Source: an uncultured Clostridium sp. (lineage in GTDB: Bacteria; Bacillota; Clostridia; Lachnospirales; Lachnospiraceae). Taken from it: a stretch of DNA of 64,000 nt. This document shows, piece by piece, positions 18,701 to 27,124 of this stretch. Under the pieces are notes generated by a model. The model searched no databases and had not been told where the DNA came from. It saw only the letters and a program-made list of their open reading frames with translations. Within the stretch, counting starts at the first letter, position 1; each line of letters begins with the position of its first letter. The DNA is taken from assembly GCA_934438135.1 (NCBI GenBank), contig CAKSBP010000001.1, positions 62,001-126,000 of the forward strand. Direction: 5' to 3'. The position numbers and the translations under genes were made by a program.

Positions 18701-20900
18701 AGCCCCCCCTGGATTGATTTAAAATGGATGCTTCCTCTTCACTCACGCACTGCTCACTCCATAATCTAAAATAGTATCCTTTCTTATGCAACAATTCTTT
18801 ATGGCTTCCTTCCTCAATAATACTGCCCTTGTCCATAACATAGATTTTATCGCACTTCTTTATGGTACTTAACCGATGAGCAATAATAATAGTCGTAACG
18901 TCTTTCGTGCATTCTTCCAGTGTACTCTGTATCGCACTTTCTGTTATAGAATCAAGATTAGATGTCGCCTCATCCATAATTAAAATTTCCGGCTTTCTGA
19001 TTAATGCCCTGGCAATTGCCAATCGCTGCCTTTGTCCGCCGGAAAGATTTGCTCCTTTTTCCTCTAAAGGCGTTTTATATCCATATGGCTGGCTCTGTAT
19101 ATAATCATGAATCTGTGCTTTCTTACAGGCATCCACCATCCTGTCCTGAGTTACTTCTTCATCTGCAAATTCCAGATTCTCCTTTATGGTGCCTGAGAAG
19201 AAGAAAGGATGCTGTGAAATATAACTTATCTTACTCCGCAGAACTTCCTTGTTAATCGTATTAATATTATTATTGTTCAATACGATATTTCCCTCTTTTA
19301 CGTCATAAAATCCCATAAGCAGCTTTGCAATGGTTGTTTTGCCAGAACCACTTTCCCCAACTAAAGCTATTTTCTCCCCTGGCTGAATAGAAATATTAAT
19401 ATCATTTAAAACATTTTCCCTTAATCCATAGGAAAAATTTACATTTTTCAATGTGATAGCACCAAATAAGGTGTCCGGTCTCACATCTTCCTCACTTGAT
19501 TTTTCTAATTCTAAGTCCAATATTTCACCTAGTCTGTCACTGGCAACAATAGCTTCCTGTAATTGTGGCTGAAGATTAATCAATCTGCCTACCGGTTCAA
19601 TAAAATATGCAAGTAAAGCATTAAAACTGATTAACTCACCCATCGATAATTCACCTTTTAAAACAAGACTTCCTCCAAACCACAAGATACAAATGCCAAA
19701 TCCCCCACTTACAACGCTCATTAATGTTCCCTGCACGTTATAGGTTACTCCATGTTTCAAACAGCTTTTCATAAATTTTAGAAATTTATTCTCTGTTTTC
19801 GTCTGAACAAGACCTTCTCCATTAAACGCTTTTACCGTTTCAATTCCTTCCAAGGATTCCACAAGATAAGAGGAAAGCATGGAATTATCCTCCATAACCT
19901 CCCGATTCACCTTTTTTAATCGGTTTTTAAATCCAAACACCAGTGCCAGATACAAGACAATTGGTATAAAGCAGGTAAAAAATAATTTGACATTCTGTAG
20001 ATATAAAATAATACCTCCAACTATTGCCATCAAGATATCAATCATCAATGTTAATGTTACGGATGAAATTGCATTTCTAATTTTATCCCCATCATTAAAC
20101 CTGGAAATAATCTCTCCTACTTTTCTTGTTCCGAAGAAATTCATAGGAAGTTTTACAACATGATTATAGTATCCAAGAAGCAACGGAACATCTATATTCT
20201 GCGCCATATAGATAAATAATATCTTCCTGAAAAATTCCGTAATTATCTTAAAAAGCAAGAGTACCAGCATTGCTATGGATAAAGAATGCAGATTGGCGTT
20301 AAGATTATTCGGCAGAATATCATCAATTAAAAACCGATAGTAAAATGAACCTGCAATTCCTAAAAATGTAATTAGGAGAGATGCTACAAAAATATTAATT
20401 AAAAGACCTTTTTGAACTTTGATCAGCCCCCAGAATCGTTTAAAAAGTCCCTTTGTTTGATCTCCTTTTTGAAACTTGGCTGTAGGTGTCAGAAGAATCA
20501 AAACATCAGTCCAGATTTTGAAAAAGTCTTCTGGCTTATATTTCATCATTCCTCGACCTGGGTCAGCTACTAAGATATATTTCTTTGTTACTTTATGTAC
20601 TACTACAAAATGCAATAATATGTCATCGATAATCACATGAGCGATAAATGGCGTTGGGAGATTATCGTAAATTTCTTCTTTTTTTTCAACCTTTGCAGCC
20701 TTGGTACTGAAACCTAATTTCTCGGCTGCCTGTACGATTCCATAAACAGTTGAACCACCTAAATCGGTTCCTGCAGATTCTCTTATTTTTGATATTGGCA
20801 TTTTTAAGCCATATTGTTTGGAAATTGTTGCAAGACAGGCTGGACCACAGTCTTGGATGTCTTGTTGTTTGGTACAATAGTATTTTTTTAGAATATCCAT
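18684..20900 (-). CDS. Peptidase-containing ABC exporter (C39 PCAT) for double-glycine peptides
   Basis: The 738-aa protein has three modules. A C39 cysteine peptidase (residues 1 to about 140) has catalytic Cys18 in QDCGPAC, His at about 96 in LLHFVVVH and Asp at about 111 in VADPGRG. A six-helix ABC transmembrane domain covers about 165-450. The nucleotide-binding domain has Walker A GESGSGKTT at about 513, signature LSGGQRQR and Walker B ILIMDEATSNLD. PCATs cut leader peptides after Gly-Gly and export the product. The substrate is very likely the peptide encoded at 20997-21179, just upstream. A hairpin between the two genes probably lowers exporter expression relative to the precursor. Confidence 0.95.
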   Translation of the reverse strand: MDILKKYYCTKQQDIQDCGPACLATISKQYGLKMPISKIRESAGTDLGGSTVYGIVQAAEKLGFSTKAAKVEKKEEIYDNLPTPFIAHVIIDDILLHFVVVHKVTKKYILVADPGRGMMKYKPEDFFKIWTDVLILLTPTAKFQKGDQTKGLFKRFWGLIKVQKGLLINIFVASLLITFLGIAGSFYYRFLIDDILPNNLNANLHSLSIAMLVLLLFKIITEFFRKILFIYMAQNIDVPLLLGYYNHVVKLPMNFFGTRKVGEIISRFNDGDKIRNAISSVTLTLMIDILMAIVGGIILYLQNVKLFFTCFIPIVLYLALVFGFKNRLKKVNREVMEDNSMLSSYLVESLEGIETVKAFNGEGLVQTKTENKFLKFMKSCLKHGVTYNVQGTLMSVVSGGFGICILWFGGSLVLKGELSMGELISFNALLAYFIEPVGRLINLQPQLQEAIVASDRLGEILDLELEKSSEEDVRPDTLFGAITLKNVNFSYGLRENVLNDINISIQPGEKIALVGESGSGKTTIAKLLMGFYDVKEGNIVLNNNNINTINKEVLRSKISYISQHPFFFSGTIKENLEFADEEVTQDRMVDACKKAQIHDYIQSQPYGYKTPLEEKGANLSGGQRQRLAIARALIRKPEILIMDEATSNLDSITESAIQSTLEECTKDVTTIIIAHRLSTIKKCDKIYVMDKGSIIEEGSHKELLHKKGYYFRLWSEQCVSEEEASILNQSRGGCESEI

Positions 20901-20938
20901 ATGTTAACCTTCCATTTTCAGATGCATATACTATTTTT

Positions 20939-20967
20939 AAAAGCTGATTTCATAGAAATCAGCTTTT
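20939..20967 (-). terminator. Intra-operon attenuating hairpin between precursor and exporter
   Basis: The perfect 12-bp stem AAAAGCTGATTT / AAATCAGCTTTT has a 5-nt loop. On the minus strand TTTTAAAAATAG follows. It lies between the precursor stop and the exporter start, where partial read-through would give much precursor and little exporter. Confidence 0.75.
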
Positions 20968-20996
20968 AAAAGGTTTATCATCCTGTACTGTTTTAT

Positions 20997-21179
20997 CTAG
21001 TTTGAATAGACAATAATAGTATAATCTGTTGTATTATAATTTCTATTTACCAAATCTATATCAGACTGTGTAGCATTTTTGTTCAAATATACCATGGCAT
21101 GGTCTGATTTTCTGTAAACCTTAAGTGTATATGAGCCTCCAACAATCTGTTTTTGTTCCTGCATTGATAAATTTTTCAT
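20997..21179 (-). CDS. Double-glycine leader peptide precursor (bacteriocin or pheromone)
   Basis: The 60-aa precursor begins MKNLSMQEQKQIVGG, a short leader with the hydrophobic spacing and GG ending cut by C39 peptidases. The predicted mature peptide is 45 residues, SYTLKVYRKSDHAMVYLNKN onward, ending YTIIVYSN. It has no cysteine, no tryptophan and no YGNGV box, so it is neither a lantibiotic nor a pediocin-like peptide. The start at 21179 has GGAGG 9 nt upstream; the ATG 15 nt earlier overlaps that ribosome site. Its promoter at 21245-21273 is near consensus. The adjacent sensor/LytTR pair suggests quorum control. Confidence 0.85.
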   Translation of the reverse strand: MKNLSMQEQKQIVGGSYTLKVYRKSDHAMVYLNKNATQSDIDLVNRNYNTTDYTIIVYSN

Positions 21180-21244
21180 GTTTAATTCCTCCATTATTTA
21201 ATTATTTTTATTCTCCTATGTAACTAGCGCTATTTACATTTTTT

Positions 21245-21273
21245 ATTATATCCCATCCATTATTCTCTTTCAA
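21245..21273 (-). promoter_or_regulatory. Promoter of the double-glycine peptide operon
   Basis: On the minus strand, TTGAAA at 21268-21273, a 17-bp spacer and TATAAT at 21245-21250 match the sigma-A consensus. Confidence 0.85.
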
Positions 21274-21281
21274 TATGCACA

Positions 21282-21319
21282 GCGTTCCATCTATTCCCCT
21301 AAATCGTCCAATTGTTCCA
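21282..21319 (-). promoter_or_regulatory. Candidate LytTR-regulator direct repeats upstream of the peptide promoter
   Basis: On the plus strand GCGTTCCAT (21282-21290) and TCGTCCAAT (21304-21312) start 22 bp apart, and a further GTTCCA lies at 21314-21319. AgrA/ComE-type regulators bind 9-bp direct repeats with about 12-13 bp between them, just upstream of the -35 box. Position and spacing fit; the sequence match is only partial. Confidence 0.35.
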
Positions 21320-21439
21320 AACATATTGTAATCTCCACAAAATATTTATAAAATTCCAATATGAAGCGAATCAGAAAAAGCGAATTGTTTCATATTAAGT
21401 AACTATTAAAAACTTTATCACGAAGAATAGGAGGAACCT

Positions 21440-21541
21440 ATGAAAAAATTTCCTGGTAATTTTATAAAAAAGCTGGATTCATTCCAATTTCGAATCCAGA
21501 TTTTTAATAAAACATTATTCACTTTTCTCATCTGGAATTAA
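21440..21541 (+). CDS. Candidate small peptide gene, 33 residues
   Basis: An ATG at 21440 on the plus strand is preceded by AATAGGAGGAACCT, a near-perfect ribosome site at ideal spacing. The frame encodes MKKFPGNFIKKLDSFQFRIQ and 13 further, mostly hydrophobic residues, then TAA. It opposes the sensor kinase gene and overlaps its last 27 nt and its terminator. Upstream is a pair of AAGCGAAT direct repeats. The peptide is amphipathic and cationic with no GG site. It may be a secreted or membrane-active peptide, or fortuitous. Only the ribosome site argues for it. Confidence 0.4.
   Translation: MKKFPGNFIKKLDSFQFRIQIFNKTLFTFLIWN
21472..21501 (-). terminator. Terminator of the regulator/sensor operon
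   Basis: CTGGATTC pairs with GAATCCAG, followed on the minus strand by CTTTTTTATAAAA. It lies just past the sensor kinase stop and is also T-flanked on the plus strand. Confidence 0.8.
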
Positions 21542-22840
21542 CAAACTGCATTTTAAATAAAATACTTCATTCTCCGAATAATAATTTATCATTCCATAGT
21601 ACTTATTCACCACATTCTCTATATTCTGAATACCAATCCCATGTTCTAATTGATTCTTTTTCGTTGTTGCTAATCTCCCATTTTGAAAATTAAGATTCCC
21701 TTCGTATGGATTTTCAAAATAGAAATTCAGATAGTTTAATTTGGTATGTATAATGCATTTTATATATCTCCTGGATGCAGGAAGTTTCTCGCAGGCTTCC
21801 ATTGCATTATTCATGGCATTGTTTATGATTATGGCAATATCATATTCATCTATCGGAATATCATAGCCAATGGTAATCTGTTGTGATATGGTAATCTGCT
21901 TTTCTGCTGCTTCCTTCAATTTATAGTCAATCATAATCTGTATAAACGTCGCATTTTTTCTTATGATTTTATCCGTATTCCTATTTTGATTCAATAATTC
22001 ATCCATTAAAGCTCTTGCTGTTTTCAAATCTTGTTCCAGAAGCAGTGCATGAATACTCTCCATATTATTTTTATACTCATGCTGTCTTTTTCGAATACTT
22101 TTAATTGCTTTCTTCTGTTCATTAAGAATCTGTTTCTGTAAATGATTCTCATCTTGAATTGTATTTACCTGCTGGCCTCGTTTCAATATTTTTAAGAGAA
22201 GATAAATCATAATCAACATAAACAATCCAATGCTAAACATACTTTTCAACGTATTTAGTTCAATTTTTTTTGTGATATCCCAAACATTGTCTATATTTCC
22301 CATTAAGTAATATGAATTTATAATATACAAACCAGACAATACAATGATGAAACAAAAAAAAGAAGAGTATCGTTCTACTGTACTCCCCCTTAAGTAATGA
22401 AGAATAAAATATGCCAGTAAAAAAGAACAAATCTTAGCCAAAAACATAAAAATAAAACGTGCCGACGTTTTATTGACCAGAATATAGAAACTTGTTTTCC
22501 CTAGCAGTACTGGAATACAAATAAACATACTATTCGTTAGTATGATAATAACTGTAGTTACTATTACTTGAAACAAAACCATTTTTATGTTTTTGCCTTT
22601 TACTTTTATAATTCCCCATACCACCCATATCATACTCATTACAAAACATAATAATGGTGATACTGAATCTAATAATTCAAAATCTGTAAATATGTAAATC
22701 TGTGATAATGTTAAGATGGTAAGCAGCGCATTCCTTATTTTCTGATTCTTACTGCATATAGGACGAAGCATAATATAAAACAAACACATATCCGCAACAT
22801 CGGCACAGTACTCCATCATAAAGAAAAAAAAATTCCTCAT
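21515..22840 (-). CDS. AgrC/ComD-like GHKL sensor histidine kinase
   Basis: This 441-aa protein has about six hydrophobic segments (residues 1-220), a linker coiled coil, then a kinase core. The phospho-acceptor is His at about 253 in KRQHEYKNN, the HxYKN pattern of peptide-sensing kinases. The ATPase part has NNAMNNAMEACEKL (N box) and GIGIQNIENVVNKYYG (G box), the GHKL form without a D/F box. The start ATG overlaps the regulator's TGA (ATGA) and has GGGAG upstream. The family detects secreted peptides, so the GG-leader peptide 300 bp away is the obvious candidate signal. Confidence 0.9.
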   Translation of the reverse strand: MRNFFFFMMEYCADVADMCLFYIMLRPICSKNQKIRNALLTILTLSQIYIFTDFELLDSVSPLLCFVMSMIWVVWGIIKVKGKNIKMVLFQVIVTTVIIILTNSMFICIPVLLGKTSFYILVNKTSARFIFMFLAKICSFLLAYFILHYLRGSTVERYSSFFCFIIVLSGLYIINSYYLMGNIDNVWDITKKIELNTLKSMFSIGLFMLIMIYLLLKILKRGQQVNTIQDENHLQKQILNEQKKAIKSIRKRQHEYKNNMESIHALLLEQDLKTARALMDELLNQNRNTDKIIRKNATFIQIMIDYKLKEAAEKQITISQQITIGYDIPIDEYDIAIIINNAMNNAMEACEKLPASRRYIKCIIHTKLNYLNFYFENPYEGNLNFQNGRLATTKKNQLEHGIGIQNIENVVNKYYGMINYYSENEVFYLKCSLLIPDEKSE

Positions 22841-23577
22841 AAAACATTCTCCCATATTTTCTTTTCCAATATACTAGCTACCTTGGGGATATTGGCCTTA
22901 CTCACAGGAATGCAAACATTCTGTCTATCTATAAAAATCTCCGAACGTTTGTAGGATGTAATTCTCTTTATATTTACAATAAATCCATTATGACATCTCA
23001 AAAAACTTTCTCTATCGAGTTTCTTTTCAAGATCCTTTAGATTATCCGTATACTCATAAGCAGCATCATCCGTAATGACTACTACATTTTTCCCCTTTTT
23101 CTCGATATATAGGATATCTCCCTGTGGAATATACGTAGTCTTTCCTTTAAATCGTATTTCAAGTTTAAAGGAATTATATTTTTTGAAAAGATTATCTTTT
23201 TGGTAAATGGAAAGAATTTTATCTAATTGGTGAAAGAGTTTTTGATTATCAAGCGGTTTCAAAATATAAGAAAACGCCTCTATTTGATATGCAGAATAAG
23301 CAAAAGATTCATAGTTCGTAATAAAAATAATTTTACAATTTGGATTATGTATCTGTATCTCCTTTGCAATATCAATGCCCGTTTTTTCATCTATTTCGAT
23401 ATCTAGAATGGCAACATCAATGTGTTTCGAATCAATATATTTTGACGCATCTTTAGTAGATAAAGCAGCAAATACCTGAAAGAGTACCTGCCCTTTTTGA
23501 GTCTGATAGTTAAGGATTGCTTGTCTCATTAATACAACCTGTTTACCAGAGTCATCGCATATTAATACATTTATCAT
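22837..23577 (-). CDS. LytTR-family response regulator (AgrA/ComE-like)
   Basis: The 246-aa protein has a receiver domain (1 to about 125) with acidic pocket CDDS, phospho-acceptor Asp59 in DVAILDIEID, Thr in FITNYES and Lys in YILKPLDN. A LytTR DNA-binding domain follows (about 145-240: FLRCHNGFIVNIKRITSYKR). Such regulators bind paired direct repeats and activate promoters for secreted peptides. It is the first gene of a two-gene operon and is translationally coupled to the kinase. Its promoter lies at 23615-23643, only 3-4 bp from the edge of an insertion sequence. Confidence 0.93.
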   Translation of the reverse strand: MINVLICDDSGKQVVLMRQAILNYQTQKGQVLFQVFAALSTKDASKYIDSKHIDVAILDIEIDEKTGIDIAKEIQIHNPNCKIIFITNYESFAYSAYQIEAFSYILKPLDNQKLFHQLDKILSIYQKDNLFKKYNSFKLEIRFKGKTTYIPQGDILYIEKKGKNVVVITDDAAYEYTDNLKDLEKKLDRESFLRCHNGFIVNIKRITSYKRSEIFIDRQNVCIPVSKANIPKVASILEKKIWENVL

Positions 23578-23614
23578 AGCACGTCTCCGTTCCTGTTTTT
23601 GTTTTTTCGCCTTT

Positions 23615-23643
23615 ATTATACCATATGTTCATATTTTAGTAAA
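23615..23643 (-). promoter_or_regulatory. Promoter of the regulator/sensor operon
   Basis: TTTACT at 23638-23643, a 17-bp spacer and TATAAT at 23615-23620 on the minus strand. Confidence 0.65.
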
Positions 23644-23653
23644 TTATATATTT

Positions 23654-24634
23654 CCTTGAGTTTCCGCACTTTTATCCACACCCCTTCATTTTTACGGTCC
23701 TTTTTATAAACAACTTTCAAAAAATGACCAAAATATAAGGAATCTCCTTCCTTTTTGATGTAAAATTAAGCTACCAAACAAAAACCTTACTAAACAAAAA
23801 TGAAAGGGGATTCCTTATGCTTAATTCTACAACAAATACTTATACATTGAAAAGAGAAATTTCGCCTAAAATCCAGCCGAAAACTTCGGTATCGCAATAA
23901 ATGGGTTATGGCAACAGAACTTTGTAACCGTCGCAAAGGCAAGGTTAAAACAAGTGTATATTACAGAGGAAAAGAGCATGAGGCATACCTTTCTCATGTA
24001 AAAGTTCAGATTACTGCATCCAGAAAAGATATTTATCTGGTACTTGTTTACGGGATTACAGAATATCCCATGATGCTTGGACCAATAAAGAAATCAAATC
24101 CAAAGAAGATTTAATCAATGTAGCAAGAATATATTTTTCACGCTGGAAAATAGAAGAATATTTTCGTTGTAAAAAGCAAATGTTCCAGTTTGAAAACTTC
24201 CGGGTACGGAAGCTTACAGCAATCAATGCTTTAAATTTTTATATCACCTTATGCATGGCATTTCTGGCTCATCTATCCATGAAGCAAGAAACAAATGCCC
24301 TTAAGGTTTTAATCATACAAAAAGCAGACCCAATAAAGGAAAAAGTTTATTTCTGCTATTACCGGTTAGCAAAAGGTATCTCAGGCATACTGTCGTATGC
24401 AAAAGAAGGTGTCAGGCTTTGGTTCCGGACAAAGCGTCCGGCATACCGTCAACTCTGCCTTAAGCTGACCGCTTAAATAGATAAAAGAATATGTTTCCCA
24501 AAGTCCGGTTCCGGCGGGGCTTATTAAAGTGCCTCTATTTCACAGAACTGCCTTTCTTAAGAGTTCAAAATTTGGCAGATTGGTACTTTGGGAAGTTATA
24601 TTCATTTTTTAATTACAATTTGCGGAAACTCAAG
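23654..24634 (+). mobile_element. Decayed IS4-type insertion sequence with terminal inverted repeats
   Basis: The ends carry CTTGAGTTTCCGCA (23655-23668) and its exact complement TGCGGAAACTCAAG (24621-24634). TATATTT flanks both sides (23647-23653 and 24635-24641), consistent with a target duplication of about 7-8 bp. The element is about 980 bp, shorter than a full IS4-family copy (about 1.4 kb or more). Its transposase is in pieces, so it is internally deleted and cannot move itself. Confidence 0.85.
23817..24476 (+). pseudogene. IS4-family transposase, broken by deletion and frameshift
   Basis: Three pieces can be read. A 27-codon N-terminus starts at 23817 (MLNSTTNTYTLKREIS) and ends in TAA. 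A middle piece from 23908 (ATELCNRRKGKVKTS) ends in a wrong frame near 24075. The C-terminal piece to 24476 includes the signature YFSRWKIEEYFRCKK. That matches the IS4 pattern Y-x2-R-x3-E-x6-K, with the last catalytic Glu. Most of the N-terminal and central region, including one or more of the DDE aspartates, is missing. Confidence 0.85.
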
Positions 24635-24689
24635 TATATTTTTTTCAATATTTCTCGTAAGTTATGGTGCAGGCCATAAAATCAGTGAG

Positions 24690-24977
24690 TGAATCCGATG
24701 TTTCAGTACTTTGCCAATACCCCGAACGGAGCAGTAGCATCTTCCTTAAGTTATATCGTAATTCAGACTGCAATTGCAAATGACCAGAAACCGCTACCTT
24801 ATCTGGAGTACGTGTTCGGACAGATATAGCTGACAAGGGACTTGCAGACTAAAGACCTGCTACCGTCGTCAGATAAAATACCAGAATGCTGTAAAAATCA
24901 GAAGCCATCATCCTGCCAGTGAGTTTATTATACTTTGGGTGATGGCTTTTTAAAAGACGTGCTTGAGTGACGCTTAC
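24690..24977 (+). mobile_element. Right end of an IS66-family element with tnpC C-terminal remnant
   Basis: Reading plus from about 24710 gives FANTPNGAVASSLSYIVIQT, then AIANDQKPLPYLEYVFGQI and, after a stop, LLPSSDKIPECCKNQ. This is the typical C-terminus of IS66 transposases (TnpC). The segment ends with GGCTTTTTAAAAGACGTGCTTGAGTGACGCTTAC in parts, so the terminal GTAAGCG of IS66 inverted repeats is at 24971-24977. Everything upstream is lost. It is a relic next to the IS4-type element and ends 18 bp before the ABC exporter's stop codon. Confidence 0.8.
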
Positions 24978-24995
24978 CTATTTTCTGCTAAAATT

Positions 24996-26639
24996 CTACT
25001 GTAATAATTCAATATCCTGATCACTTAAATCAAAAATTCGTTTATCATGAGTAATCATAATAATAATTTTATTCTTCTTTACTTCCTTTAAAATTTCACC
25101 AAATACTTCAATGCTATGTATATCAAGTGCAGATGTCGGTTCATCAAAAATAAGAAGATCCGACTTTTTAATCAGAGCTCGAATAATTGCCAGCTTCTGT
25201 TTTTCCCCACCAGACAGATTGGATGCTCCCTGTTCAATCGATGTTTGAAATTTTTCTGGAAGTTTTTGAATTGTATCATAAATTTCTAGTTTTTTCGACA
25301 ACTGATAAATTTGTTCTTCTAATTCTTTCTCATTCTGATTATCTATTCCTATTGTAAGATAATTCATAATGGACATATTAAGTAAAGCAGGCTCCTGTTC
25401 CACCACTGCAATTAATTTTCTTCGTACATCATACATATCTAATTCTGAAATACTTTGTGCATTGTAATAAATCCCTCCTTGGTATATCTTATGATACAAA
25501 CCAAGCATTATATTTAATAATGTACTCTTCCCAGCTCCATTTCCTCCCTTTATACAGTAGACTTTTCCTTTCTCTAATATCAAATTCAAGTTGTCAATTA
25601 GAATTCTCTTTTCATCATAAGATACATGCAGATTTTTAAATTCAATCTGTTCGATTTTATTCAATGTTTTACTTCCATTTGGTTCCTTTTCAGAATTCAT
25701 TAATTCATGGATTCGCTGTTCTGATACTAATGCTCTTTGATAAGAACTAGCTAACACTAAATAATAATTTACTGCTGTCATAATTAAACTAAAATAACTA
25801 TTGATAATTGTATAATTTCCGATGGTAAGCTGACCATTAACTACTTTCATTCCACCCCAGAAAATTATAACAACATAACTAAATGCCAACAAAATAGAGC
25901 TTAGATTATTAAATACATAATTTACTTTTACCTGTTTCATAATCCATCGATATAAAACGTAAAAAGATTTTTTTAACTCTTCGTTCATCTCTTGAAATAA
26001 AACATTGGTCTTAATAAAGGACATATGTGTAATCTGTTCGGTTCTCTTCGCAAAGTAAACACTTGTATTTTCTGCGACTTGATAGTTTGTGTCATATAAT
26101 TTATTTCGAAACATACGGTATAATAAAATGTAAATTGGAATAACAATAATCTCAAACAACATAATTTGTTTATCAATTCGAAAAAGAATTACCATACTGA
26201 CAATGATTGTAAGGAAATTTGTTATAATCGTCATGACTTTATCAGAAAAGAATGTTACCATGATTCCAACATCCTGATTGATTTTATCCATTAGATAAGC
26301 CGTATTATTTTTTTCAAAACTTAATATTTCAAAAAATCGAAACCGTTCAAAGATATCATAATTTATCTCAAATATAACGTTATTGTCTAGTTTTGTTACA
26401 TAGATTGACATCAAATATTCTGCTAATATATTTAACAAATTCAATCCTAATAAAATTCCTGTAAAAATAAGTACATAGTGTATGGATTTCTTCGTTAAAA
26501 GCACATCCAAATATAAACCTGATAAATAAGGCGTTGCTGTTGTAAACAGCCAAAGCAAGGTATTAGAAATTAAAAAGATACAGAGTATATTCTTATATTT
26601 CTTTAAATACGGAGAAAGAAATGTTAAAATCTTCATCAA
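24996..26639 (-). CDS. ABC exporter (fused membrane and ATPase domains), RiPP-associated
   Basis: The 547-aa half-transporter has six membrane segments (about 15-300) and a nucleotide-binding domain with Walker A GGNGAGKST, signature LSGGEKQK and Walker B LLIFDEPTSALD. It has no C39 peptidase domain, unlike the exporter at 18684. It is last after the radical SAM gene and three precursor genes on the same strand, so export of their modified product (or self-protection) is the likely role. A terminator-like hairpin at 26684-26718 lies just upstream of its start, so it may depend on read-through or on its own promoter. Confidence 0.88.
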   Translation of the reverse strand: MMKILTFLSPYLKKYKNILCIFLISNTLLWLFTTATPYLSGLYLDVLLTKKSIHYVLIFTGILLGLNLLNILAEYLMSIYVTKLDNNVIFEINYDIFERFRFFEILSFEKNNTAYLMDKINQDVGIMVTFFSDKVMTIITNFLTIIVSMVILFRIDKQIMLFEIIVIPIYILLYRMFRNKLYDTNYQVAENTSVYFAKRTEQITHMSFIKTNVLFQEMNEELKKSFYVLYRWIMKQVKVNYVFNNLSSILLAFSYVVIIFWGGMKVVNGQLTIGNYTIINSYFSLIMTAVNYYLVLASSYQRALVSEQRIHELMNSEKEPNGSKTLNKIEQIEFKNLHVSYDEKRILIDNLNLILEKGKVYCIKGGNGAGKSTLLNIMLGLYHKIYQGGIYYNAQSISELDMYDVRRKLIAVVEQEPALLNMSIMNYLTIGIDNQNEKELEEQIYQLSKKLEIYDTIQKLPEKFQTSIEQGASNLSGGEKQKLAIIRALIKKSDLLIFDEPTSALDIHSIEVFGEILKEVKKNKIIIMITHDKRIFDLSDQDIELLQ

Positions 26640-26683
26640 ATCATCCCTCTATTTTCGTAATTTATATGTATGTCAAAACCTAT

Positions 26684-26718
26684 AATAAAAGCCTGTCCTG
26701 ATTGGGCAGGCTTTTATT
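26684..26718 (-). terminator. Hairpin terminator between the precursors and the ABC exporter
   Basis: AATAAAAGCCTGTCC pairs with GGGCAGGCTTTTATT (one G-U possible at the loop end), with T-rich flanks on both strands. It probably ends most transcripts covering the precursor genes. Confidence 0.85.
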
Positions 26719-26801
26719 GTTTAAAATCGGATTTCTATATTCTTCCTTTATTATTAAAGTCAAAGAATATTTACTAAACTATAACTATGTATAATAAATT
26801 A

Positions 26802-26924
26802 TTATACTAACTTTTTGCTAATTGTTAATTTGCAAATTGTAAGTGTACATGCAAGTTCCTGTGCCTGCTGAGCAGATGCTACTGTTACAAGGCTGTCTTT
26901 TGCTGCGTTTACTGCTACTACCAT
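26802..26924 (-). CDS. RiPP precursor peptide A, Cys-x4-Cys core
   Basis: A 40-residue peptide missed by usual ORF cut-offs. It begins MVVAVNAAKDSLVTVASAQQ and then has ACTLTICKLTISKKLV. The ribosome site AAAAGGAGG lies 6-7 nt before the ATG. It is a close paralogue of the two peptides upstream. The conserved part is MVVAV..A..LV....AQQ, probably the leader, followed by C-T/Q-L-T-I/L-C, the likely modified core. It has no GG cleavage site and no signal peptide. The neighbour radical SAM/SPASM enzyme is the expected maturase. Confidence 0.88.
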   Translation of the reverse strand: MVVAVNAAKDSLVTVASAQQAQELACTLTICKLTISKKLV

Positions 26925-26967
26925 ATCTATCCCTCCTTTTCATATTCTAACTATTATTATTTACCTT

Positions 26968-27090
26968 TTAATTGTTAGCTTTTTTAAATGATAACTCACA
27001 AATTGTAAGTGTACAATCAAATGCCTTTGCCTGCTGAGCAGATGCTACTGTTACAAGGCTGTCTTTTGCTGGATTTACTGCTACTACCAT
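26968..27090 (-). CDS. RiPP precursor peptide B, Cys-x4-Cys core
   Basis: A 40-residue paralogue of peptide A: MVVAVNPAKDSLVTVASAQQ, then FDCTLTICELSFKKANN. Its ribosome site is identical to that of A (AAAAGGAGGGAT), and the start codons are 166 bp apart, so A and B arose by a recent tandem duplication that included the 5' region. The first 20 residues differ at only one position (Ala/Pro 7), while the C-terminal tails have diverged. This pattern suggests a conserved leader recognised by one enzyme and variable products. Confidence 0.88.
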   Translation of the reverse strand: MVVAVNPAKDSLVTVASAQQAKAFDCTLTICELSFKKANN

Positions 27091-27124
27091 ATTTATCCCT
27101 CCTTTTCATGTTCTAACTATTATT

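Noticed and set aside
20997..21179. Lantibiotic or sactipeptide precursor
   Set aside because: The core has no cysteine and no modifying enzyme is in this block; the exporter is a C39 type suited to an unmodified GG peptide.
24180..24476. Separate 98-codon gene
   Set aside because: It is the C-terminal fragment of the broken IS4-type transposase, including the Y-x2-R-x3-E-x6-K signature, not an independent gene.
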